64,000 nt of DNA, taken from the NCBI RefSeq assembly GCF_030936135.1, contig NC_082594.1, forward strand, positions 125,836,668 to 125,900,667, given 5' to 3'. Each line of letters opens with the position of its first letter. Positions within the stretch are counted from its first letter, which is position 1. This stretch comes from Gavia stellata (lineage: Eukaryota; Chordata; Aves; Gaviiformes; Gaviidae). The notes under the pieces are model-generated. The model worked only from the letters and a program-made list of their open reading frames with translations, did no database searches and was not told the origin of the DNA. Below are positions 26,601-38,600 of the stretch, piece by piece. The translations under genes and the position numbers were made by a program.

Positions 26601-29600
26601 TCACTGCATCATTCAATGATGCCACCTAGGTTGTCGCAACCCTGATGGCACATACAGACCTTTTGTGCTGGAGAGCTGTCTCCTTTGAAGGTGCTCCACC
26701 TCCGTTTGTCTTTGCTGTAAATAATAAAGAACTTCTGGATGTACAAGGACGTTAAAAACTGCTTGGCTCCCTGCGTCTGTATCCCAGTTAACAGAACTTG
26801 TCTTTGAAAGTCCACCTAGGAACAGCAAACAGTGTTTATAAAGCCAATAATGCACAGTCAAATCCGTTTCATTCTTTGGCATCTACACGGTAACTTTGAG
26901 CCCTGCATTTTAAACCCCACACCACTAACACTCTCAGGAGGAATACAAGCAGATGCCAGAATCCAAATTAATGCTGTCGCTCTCGTTTATTTGTGTGTGC
27001 ATTTAATTTCAGAGGTCATTTTACAGTGTTTAGCACAGCACCACAAAGACACCTCAAAAATGTCTATGTCTCCATGCTAGGCAGAACTCTACTATCCTCA
27101 TTTTACAGATAGACAAAAGGAGTATAGAGAAATTCAAGGCTCACATTTTCAAAAGCTGCCTCTAGTTTTGGATACCCAGGCTGAGAAAAGGGATATGACA
27201 TTCTGAAGTGCTGAAGAGCTACCATTCCTGCTGATACCAGATCCAAAAACTTAGCACATAAAAATCAAATTAGCAAGATGTTCCTATCAGCGGTGAAACT
27301 CATTCTTTGGGATATGCCCTCCACACCTCTCCATCCTTTACTGCAGTAGCCTCAAATTCTCACTACCACGTCCCCTATCAAATTCTTTCTCTTCCCAACA
27401 TTATTTCCAGTTCCGCATCAGATCCCCCAGCCTTCTCCCCCTATTTCACCTCCACTAACTTGCTAGCATGTCAAATGTTAGCAAGCCAAACATAACAGCC
27501 ACCTGTTGAACTTACACTGCAACACTAGTTTGAGTCTTTCTTTTCTCCCAACTGCCAATTTCAATGAGATTTGTAAGAAATCAACTATCTTCTCTGAATT
27601 TGGGTGCAAATTGGCTACCTGGTGCCAAAGTCATTGGGATGGAAGAAAAGGATGGAACAAGTGAGGTGACTGAATGATATATAGTGCTTGAAGCCAGAAT
27701 TACAAGCTTCATTACCTTGTGAAGTCACACTGTGCTATGTCAAGTTGGACACAGAAGCATTCAAAACAAACACAAACCTATCTGAAGCTATGTTTGAGAG
27801 TATTACACTTTAAATCATCACCCAACAAACATACATAAATATGTACTGTCAGGTAGACGGAGGGAAAAAAAGGAATGGAAATAACAACTCCATTTGCCTA
27901 CGAAACAGTTACGGTCTAAATTGTGAGGGTAGCTGTCCAGTCAATGGGCCTCAATAGCAGTAGAGACTGGGTTACTCCAGGGGAGGTGGACAGTTTATCG
28001 TATCACCAGTCAGGCTTGCTGCATCTTTTCAGTTTTCCCCAGCAGCCTTCTCAGCAAGAACAAGAGCAACTTGACCTTTTAAAACAAGTTGCAGGAACAT
28101 CGCAACACAGGATTGTATGGCCATACCCAGGCTCAATGATGGTCAAGCACATGTTGTACGAACCGTACCTGGATCCAAGGGAGTTGTTCTTTTTGCACTG
28201 TAGTGCTCCAAGCATTGTATGTTCCAGAATTGTTTAATCGGGCTAACTTCGGTTCCCAATAGTCTAGACAGAAAATATGAATAAAGCAAGAATTTAAATA
28301 GACGTGCTGAAAAAAAAATGGAGGCTGTAACTAGCTACTGATGTTGAGTGCTTCCGTTCTTTTCCAATGTGTCTTGGGAAAAAACCCCAACCAACAGACT
28401 AAAACCATAATCTATGATAATTTGAACACGGTCAGCAACTGAAAGTCAGCTGTTACCCTGCAAAGTTTTACAGTTGGCAGAATGACTTTAAAAATAACAG
28501 CCTTTTATGTAATGTACTGTCTATTGATTTGGCACCAGCGTCTAGAGTTTGCTAAACAAGTTTTGGCTGCCAGCGGGATCAGATGCAAAATGTGCTCTAC
28601 ATTCATGGCAGAGAGCTTCCCTTCGCATAAGGAGGTTTCCATGTTAACAACCGATATGAAATCTATATGACAACACAGCTTTCAAGCCTTCGTAACACTG
28701 TGATGGGAAATGAAGAAAGCAAGTTAAATCCACATAAAAATCAGTTTCCCAAAATAAAGTAATTTATTTGCTGTTTCAAGGGAAAGGATGTGTGTTCCTG
28801 CATGCATGTGTAACCTGTATACCTCGATTTGCCACTGTCCATGTAAAATTCTATCAATTTCTCTATCAAGTGACCCCACTTTTCTATCAGGAATAAACTT
28901 GATATATTAAAGACACTGTCATTGCTCTGGGTGCCAGGTTTCCAAATCTTTTGTGAAAGGACAGTTTATCTGTCGCATCTCATACCACATGCAAATCTCA
29001 AAAGCTTTTTGAACACTTGCTGTGGATTTTCAAGCAGGGAACCCAAAGGACAAAAAGATAAAGCTGGATTTGTTCCAGGTCATCCAGCAGGCCACGGACG
29101 TAGGACTCCCTGACTCTCAGGCTTGTGGTACTGACAGTAGACCCATGACACTGTTAAAATACAATGATGAGGGCTACCTAGCATGGCTCTCAGTCTCTGC
29201 TTGCATCACTGGAGATCTTTTTAACCTGACAGTTGATTCACTGCTCAGCTGATCTTGTACGACGTATCATGAGATGCCAAAAGAATATGGAACTGCAATA
29301 CTTTGCTGGCGATATTCAGGAGCACGCCTGGACCTTTTCAAGTATTAACTCACCGATATAATGTGAAGCGTTGATTTGCGAATCAAGTATAACTCCACTT
29401 GCTAGACCCATTGGAATCCTGCACTCTAAAGAGAGCAGAGTAAGTTTGTTGTTAAAGAAAAGGAGGGCTATTCCAATATATATTCTGTCGGAATCTTCTA
29501 AGACAACATAATTCAGAACAATTCTTAGTAATACTGTAACACCACCACTCTCTTCCCAGAGAAGGCCAAGTTAATCTCTGCAATTTCTCTCAGCAGATTG

Positions 29601-32600
29601 ATCCACTGGTCACTGTGAGGAAACCTCAAATTCAAAGCCAGTATGCTAGAGGTTAAATATTTTTTCTTCTAGAATAAATTTACAGTAACCACTCCACCCC
29701 CTCCTTGAAAGCACAGAGCATCTGATTTGGGTTTTGGCAGAACAATCTCCCAAATTTATTTTTAGTGATCCTGAAAGGGTAGAGATGACTTTACGGCTTG
29801 ACTCCCCCAGGCACAAAACACCTTAGTTCAGTACCTTTCTCTATAACCAAATAGGATGCCTGCATTCCTGCTTGCTGATATTCCCCCACTTCAGTGTCTA
29901 AAAGCCACCAGCCAGGTCTCTGTGGTTTCATTTCAATTGTTCTAAATGAGCCTTGAAAAAAAATGGAAGAGAAATGTATCAGAAACATTAGCATTATAAG
30001 GCTGATGTTAGCAAGGCTGGATGTTAAACCAAAGATCGCCCTATGACTTAATCCAGAAAAGTTAAGTAACCTGCTACACATTGCAGAGAGAGCACTAACT
30101 ACCATCTCAATCATTTTTTTTTCTTAGCAAGCAAGTTCCAACTGGAGACTGAGATTGGAATTAAGTGACCAGATCAAAACTAACCTTTGCTGCTGGTGCT
30201 AAGTACAAAACCTTGGATGCCTGTATGTAACAGCAGATACCTGCACATTAAATACAGTGCTGAGCCATGTAACGAACAGCGCTATTAAGTTTATTACGTA
30301 ACTTAGGGATGTTAATTCTGTGGTGCTGATTATAGCTCTGAGTCCTGCTGCCCCAGTGTGTTGTTCAAGTAATGTAAAGAATGGATATAAAGAAGCCAAA
30401 AGTAGGCGTAGGAGAATCAGATGTATGGGCCCTGCCCTCGCTCTCTGCATGCCCAGGAGGGCCAACGACTGAGCAGGAAGCAGATACGGTTTAGGCTGTT
30501 TGCTGCACTTTTTAGAAAGCACAGTACCTGCTTCATTGCTTTTCTTATATTTGTAGTTAGTGCAGACATGATAATTCTGATTCCTATTTAAACAAAAACA
30601 TATGTAGATGTCATAGGGAAAAACATCACCTTAAAAAGCTTAGATAGTGAATAAAGCACATAACATTCACTAAAATAAACTCCTATTATTTCACACCAAT
30701 CCCCTTATTTTGATCTCCTTGTTTCCTGAGGGGTTTTTTTGTTTGTTTGTTTTTTGTTTTGGTTTGTTTAAGCACTTGTAGCTGGCAATACAGGCTTCAT
30801 AAGTCCTGTTATTGCACACTTGCACTGCTGACAGTCATGGGCAAAGGAGTATATCCTGCAGGCTAATGAATGCTTTTAGCCTATTTCCTTTCTCTCTGGA
30901 CATAAGAATTCTCCTGGGGCTCACATTTGCTCTCTCTCTTCTGTATCACATTCATCTTGACATTATAAAAATAAACCCTCACCATACTGAGCCAGATACC
31001 AATGGTCTTTCCCAGTAAATGTCAGTGAGACTTCAGTGGTATTGAAGCCCGGGGATGCACAAACATCATTGCTATGCTACTGTACACGTGTCATTTCACG
31101 AGGAATTGGTGGCAAACACTATCCTACTGACTTCCTTTTTCCAATACTGACCTTTACTATTAAGCACCTTCCAAAGCCAAGCCCAGCACTATGACCTACT
31201 TTGCAGGTAGGAAAAGAGAGATGCAATAAAGGAGAAAAACCCACTCATGTTCACATACCTGGTGAGTGGCAAGGAAAGTGAAAAAGAGAAGGCAGTAGAA
31301 GCAGACCAAACTGCTATTAATTTTCCATGTATATCCCTTCTCATCTGAGAGGAAGAAATTGGTCCAAGCACTTAAGTTTTGTCTGTACCTTTACTCGTAT
31401 TTCCAGTTTTAAAGGTCAGCAACGTTACCTTTATTTCCCCCCTGCCACAGTGTTAAGCAAGCTGCAAAGCGATGATTTTCCTTCTGACCATCATGGGCAA
31501 ATGAACTGTTACTGCTCTCAAACTCTTTCTTACTGTGCCCAAAGCCAGCTTCTGTTCACCTTTACATCGGTATGATGATGACAGACTGCAACCATCACCC
31601 CTTAGAACTTACTCCGCTCTGATACTTACCTGGAAGGAGTGTGTATGTACCAAGCTGATGCTTTGGCTCTCCTTGTTCTATGAAGGTCTGTCCATGAAAA
31701 TGAACAACATGAATGTCTTTTGGCCCACCCATATTCAGCAAATGCCATCGGACCAGTTCACCTTCATACATCCTCAAGCCTTGCAAATTGTAGGTAATCC
31801 CATTAATGGCTGGAAAAAAAAAAAAAATATTGTTGGTAAGGAAAACCGCTCACAAAACAGGTCTCAAAGTGCTAGAATGTAGTTATTAAAATGAGTAAAA
31901 TGTTTAATGAAGTAACACCTTTGGGAAAAACACCACTTTTTCCTTCTTCCAATTCAAAGTGCTACACACTTTATAGTCTTATATACATCAATTCAGAAAA
32001 TCCAGGGACCTCACCAGGCGATTTGAGCACTGTTTGCTTGCAACACATGGCAGCCAGGAGAAAAAGGAGGTGTAAAAAAATTAAATGCCAGATAGGAACA
32101 TCAGGCCCAAAAGAAAGGACAGCTATCCAAAACGTGTTCTGCAGCTTACATTTTCACAGCTGTACAGTCACAACTGACACCTTCGATTAATAACTGATTT
32201 TATAGACCCCCCTTTCAAAAGGCAGATTCCACTTCTCAACATGCCTTTTTCAAATATGATCACTTACAGCACATAAGCATCAGATTTTCAAAGACAAAAA
32301 CACAGAGTTTCATTACTGACCATTATTTCAAAGAGAAAAAAGGGTTACCTTTGAACAGTCAGCCGCTTACTTAACTTTACATAACTAAAATCTCTGTATC
32401 CAGAGAGGTATATGAAGGGCTGTCCTAGAGCTGCTTTGAATTCCTCAGTAGAACTAGTTGATTTGTCAAATTATCACAATATTTTAAAATTTCTTGCAAA
32501 AAGTTTTCAGGGTATTAGCTTCTTCCTGAAAAGAGGGTTTTTTAGTTTTCCTTTTTCTTTTTTTTTTTTTAAAATATGGCAGGTAGATGTATGTGAGTGT

Positions 32601-35600
32601 GAGAGAGAAGTTTTCTGTCAGAAGTTTCAGTCTAATAGGTCCTTTCTCAATAACAAATTTCCAGTCAATGCTAATCTTTACATATAAAACTATGACTTTT
32701 ATTAGTACAATGGAGAACAACAACAAAAAAATTGACATAATTAACGTGTACGATTTATGCATGTTCAAAGCCACTGTGAGCAGGGATACCTCCCCCAGCA
32801 TCTTTCCCTCTACCCTAATAAATTGAATACTTGACAAAATTAAATAAATACCATAGAATTTGTGGCATCGCTGCATTTCTTGGGTCTTCTCATTACACGG
32901 CCTTCTAGAACGTTTGTCAAAGTACCAGCTTTTCTCTTCATCAAAGACCATAAAAAGCAAGAAAAAGTCTCGGGTCGATGCTTTGCTGTGTGATTTACTG
33001 AAGGTTCCTTTTTGACAGATCAGTATCGGCCCAATCAAACCAGAGTGAATATCTTTCTCCTAGAAGGTAATAAACTCATTAGATGTAAAAGCAGATTTCC
33101 CAAAAAGATGTCAAAAAACCCATAGCATTCTACAGAAATGCATCAGGCCCTAAAAATTTAAAGCAGAGGCCAGAATTGCCATTGCCTTGTATCTTTACTT
33201 TCCCCTGCTCAGTCTACCACAGAGTTCCCCCAGATTTGACTTCGTCCACAGCTTATATCCTCTTTTAGCTAGTAGAAGAGATTAAATGTCAGATGGGAAC
33301 ATCAGGCCTAAAAGAAAGGACAACTATCCAAAACATATTCTGCAAGTTACGTTTCTACAACCATACAGTAACATCATTTGGAGATATTCAAAACCCAACT
33401 GGGCATGGTCCTGGACAACCTACTCTAGCTGGCCCTGCTTGAGTTGGGGGGGGGTGGACTAGATGATTTCTAGTGATCCCTTCCAACATAAATGTTTCTG
33501 TGATTCTGATCGACACCAGCAACACTACCACTTCTATTTTTATTTCCTTACCAGATTTAAATCGGAGTAGTAGATCCAGGATCGACAAGCTGCTCCTGAC
33601 TGCACAGGTCCCGATCGCCTGTTTGCATACCATACGTATATATAACTGTTATTCGGCTGAACTTCGTCATCTTCCTTAAACCAAGGAATAGATTCATCAT
33701 CATAAATGCTTCCCTCAGAGGACTTTTCATAGAGGAGTCCATGAGCATGGAGGGAATAGGGTCTGGATGCTAGATTCTTAAAATGAACCTAAGAAAATAA
33801 AGAAGAAACAGATTCTGTTCATCAAATTCAGGCCTAAACCAAAAGTCCTCACACAATAGATTCCCATGGCCTCAAACCAGGGTCAAGATTTGTATGATGA
33901 TTACAGGCTACATTGTGCATGGCTAAGCTGGCAGGGATAGCTTTTGACATCTCCATGCAAAGTCACCCTCTTTGATGCAGGTAGTTAATTAAAAAGTAGA
34001 AAGCATGAGTCTAACTCCCTGTCTTCCACTGTGTCTAGGTTCCTAGGACGTTTACCACTGCCCTTCACACCTGGATATGCTTAGTTACAGCAAGCAGGGA
34101 GCTGGGGAGTTTCTACCTCTTATGCTTTGCTGCCCAGTTGTACTGAAGGGCACAAAATAGTAACACTAGACTTCTGTATCACTGCTACTGAAGTCAGTGC
34201 TTCTCACTTGTCCCAGAGAAGCATGAGCATAGGGAGATTATGTATTTACCTCTCCTTAAAGAATGATGCTCCCAAGCTAAAATAGCCTTTCTTCTCTTAC
34301 TCATGTTTTTAAATGTAGCTCAATTCTGTTGCGCACTACTCCTACTGAAATAAGCAGAAAGCAGTAAGATCTACTCTCCCCTTCTAAGTCCATGTCTGTG
34401 TGTTGGAAGACTGGATGAAGAAGGATGAGAGAAGGGAAACTACAGCAATGTGTTCACTAATGCAAACATACCACTGTATCACCAGGGATACAGTTCCTCT
34501 CCATACTTGTTGTTTGTATTAGAACTAACCAACCCATTTACAGCAAAAGTTTTCAGAGGAAAACACAGTTTTTTGACAAATATATATATATATTCATCTT
34601 GAATACAATTTTACTAATTTATTTAAAAAATTAAGAAGCTCCCTTTACATGTAAAAAGTAATACTTTCAGTGCAATCTGGGTTTAAAAAAATTTTTTTTT
34701 TTTTAAATGTTAAGCTTAAATCTCATTTTACATTAGACTGATAAGCCAGTATTTAATGTTGGGAAACATAAGGAAGAAAAACAGAAGTGAATTTACCGTG
34801 GATAGGAAAGAAAAAGGATGTGTTTCAAAGAAACGCATCAGTGTGCTTGTATGTCCACACTGCAATTTCTAGTTTTGAAAACTGTTTCCCCATCATCACC
34901 TTTTAAAAATTTGCAGTATTTCTAGACCCATTCTATGTCACGCTGCAAGACTGCCATAAGAATCTTATCCTGCACACATATTCAAAACATGGACCTACTA
35001 GGATAACATCGTCCACTTCAGCCCGGATAACTGGCCCCAGGATGCCAAGGTGTTCTTTATATTCATCTTCCTCCTGAAGAGTCGTAAAGGTACTGTCTGT
35101 ATAGCTTTGGAAAATCACCTTATATGTGGTGTCATCTTTACAGGTTTTGTCATTCATCATTGTACTGAAAGGAAATCCCCAATTAAAAACCCACACAGTG
35201 AATCAGAAATAATAGCTTTGATGAAATCGGAGAACTCATACAGCAGGAGTATTTTAGAATATAAACACACAAATAAATGTCAGATGATTCTGAAAATCGT
35301 GACGTGCAATGTTTAAGCAATTCTAGTTCTATAGTTGTATATGAGATCCTTCAAAGACTTGGTCAGCTATCACTGAAAAACTCCAACTAGTCTCTGGAAA
35401 CCCACCTGAGCTCTATTTTGCTTTTTTACCATTAGCTTTAATAATCTGAATCAGAGCTCAGAGTGTAGTGAGCCTACCACCTATACCCTACTGCCTCACA
35501 GATGTACCTTCTCTGGAAAGCTAACAGAAACACATTTTACATTTGATTATATCTGCATTTTGCAACACAGAGCTGGTAAGAAAAAAAACCCCCAAGCTTT

Positions 35601-38600
35601 TAGGCATTCAAATCATTCTTCAGATCTTAAATAGAAGCATCAAAATGCTATTATTCTGACAAAACATACTATCATTCCCTATAATGAGAGGGTTGGGGTT
35701 GTTCAGCCTGGAGAAGAGAAGGCTCCGGGGAGAGCTTATTGGGGCCTTTCAAGTACCTAAAGGGGGCTTATAAGACGGGGACAGACTTTTTAGCAGTGTG
35801 TGTTGCAATACAACAAGGGGTAATGGCTTTAAGGTGAAAGAGGGTAGATTTAGATTAGATATTAGGAAGAAATTCTTCACCATGAGGGTGGTGAGACACT
35901 GGAACAAGTTGCCCAGAGAAGTTGTGGATGCCCCAACCCTGGAAGTGTTCAAGGCCAGGTTGGACGGGGCTTTGAGCAGCCTGGTCTCGTGGAAGGTGTC
36001 CCTGCCCATGGCAGGAGGGGTGAAACTAGATGATTTTAAGGTCCCTTCCAACCCAAACCATTCTATGATTCTATGATAAACCTTGCCTCATTATCAATTC
36101 TGCAAAACACAGAAACTTAACTGAAGTTGTCTAGTAGGAAGAAAGGCTGGTTTTCAGCTCTTCAACACACTGAGATGGTATATGCCATAGGCTCTGTTAA
36201 TTTCACTGGAACTATGCACCTCACACCAGCTGAGAATGAATCTCACTGGGGCCATCTACATAGATCTCTGAGCATAAGGATTTCTGTATTTTGCAAGTGC
36301 ACAAAGAATCTGGTTTCTGCCATTTTTGCAAGTGCTATTTATATGGACTGAGATGAGGCAGGCGTAAACCTGGAGGATACTGAAAAAGTGGGGGAAAATA
36401 TCAATAAAATAAAATGGAAATTCAATTTGAGAAATAACATATGTTTGGAGCTGAATTTTGTATAATGAAAATTTTCTTGCTCCTGTTTTTGCTGCTTTTG
36501 GTAAAAACCTTAAGTTGTGGCAGTTTTGGTCTTGTTCATGTCAAGGGCCACAAAGTTCACCTTTTTGATAAAAGGTGGCTAGGAATTCTACACATTGTAG
36601 GGTGAGCACTGATCCTAATTTGTCTGAATTAAGATAAGAAATTTTTAATACAAAGTTTCTCTCAAGTCACATATACTCTTTGCTGTGGCATAGTGGCCAG
36701 GCTTCCCTGTCAAAATAAGAAAACCCCTCAGCCTGAGGGATTGTGATCCAGTCACCTTCTGATTTCTCTAAACAGTAGGAACAACAATGCAATAATACAT
36801 GCAGCTTTATTTTTACTTTAAGTATAAGGCAGTCACCAGTGTGGTTAATCACTTTGCATCTTTCATATATTTTTCAGTACTGCACCCTTGTGAAGTTGGA
36901 AAGTGCTATTATCCCATTTTACAACAGAGAACTGAGACACCAGAACCTAGTGCTAGAAACTGTGATTTCATCCTGCCTATAAGCCCATCCTGTCTATATT
37001 AGATCAGTTAGTCCATTAAATTCCTGGAAAGACTTTGTACAAGGAGGTCTCTATCCTGAGAATCCAAGAACTCAAGGAGGAAGTAAAACCAGGTCAAGTA
37101 TAACAAAACTAACTAGAAGTTTCCCTCTTGACCTCTTACAGCAGATTTTTCAACTTATGTTTTAAAGAGTGTTTCTAGTGATTCTACAAAAGGGGGTTAA
37201 AAAAAGAAAAAAGAATTCTTAGTTCTGTTGCTCTTGATTATAGTAGTCTCTCTATGACATTCTAGGGGGATCCCAGCCTCCCATGGAAAATTCTTAGGGT
37301 TCTGCAAACTGGAGTGTTGGAAATCACATCGCACATTACAGAGGCTCTTAAATTTATCAGCATGTGAATCAACATTGTGCTAGTATGTATCAGGATGGTG
37401 TGCGAAATGAAAGCAAATGATTTAGCCAAACCTTTTTTTATATCCTGCATAGTTCCAGCAGACCTCTGTAGCTGCAATATAGTATCTCCTCTCATTCCCT
37501 TTGCTACGCAGGTAATGTTCAGCAATGCCATCTGGGTTGCGTTGTTCGTGGATATTTACTTTGGGGTCTGTCATGTATGGGTCATCAAAGCTCACATAAT
37601 GGTATTCGTATTCACCACCTGATGTTTCCTCACTGTAATATCCTTCCGTAACATATTCGTAGTCTCCATTTTCTCGGGGAAGCCCAATCATGATTGAAGG
37701 CTTAAGCTGCCGTGGGGTGAGCGTGTAATTTAGCGACTCTCCATGCTCTCTACTCAGATCCACTGTATCGTTGGCCTCACTGGGTGCCCCTGTGGTGTTA
37801 GTGCAACATGGCAGTGTCGTGTAGTTGGTCTCACCCAGAAACAATGTACGGCCAAACCCTGCCATAGAATTGGTGATTTTGGGGGGCTTTTTACTCCTTG
37901 GGTTCAGCAAGTGGGTCATTTTTGGATATTCCTTCTTTTTCCTTCGGATCTTGATGAAGGTTCCAGATGTACTCGAAGTATCATTCTTGTTCCTCTCCTT
38001 TCCTTTCATAGTTGCGTGCCTGTGGCTCCCTTTCTGTTTTTCTTGCATTAGATGTGAGAATCCTTGACAATTCTTCATATGCTTCTTATTTATGAATGCT
38101 GTACCATTTCTGCCACTATGATTTAACTTAACCCTAACAGATTTATCTAAATTTGCCTCTAATCCCAGACTCCCCTTTGCAGACACCAAATTCCATTCCT
38201 CATTTGTCATTTTAGATGAATATTTCCCAGCCCTGGGCAATGATGCTTCTAGTAAGTTCTTCACTAGTGCAGAGCTGGAATTGGGACTTATACTGCCTAA
38301 CGTATGATCTAAAGAAAAAGCGTCTGCTTGTTTATCTTTGGATAGCTTGAGTTCAGAGAGGCTGGATGCATTAGACCCATCTCCTACAATGAGGTCCAAA
38401 GCAAGCGTCATGTTAACTGCATGCATGGTATTTTCCATCTTGGTTTCCTCCTCTTCCAGTTCATCATCATAATCATTTGGAAGCTGGCCAGTTCCCACCA
38501 CAGCTATATTGGATGTGTTCTCTGTATGATGCACAGAATGAGGTGCACTTGGCTTGTCAGAAAATGAGACATTTTTGTTTCGTACATGATTTAGAAGGGC

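Noticed and set aside
32484-32851. Open continuation of F5 exon 16 past its end
   Set aside because: After the conserved HKFYG the frame reads into intron; the next exon restores the A-INGITY join as in human.
35798-36076. Open frame with a protein-like C-terminal region on the plus strand
   Set aside because: It is translated CR1 3' sequence ([18 protein letters not shown] is the usual CR1 tail), already covered by the mobile element.
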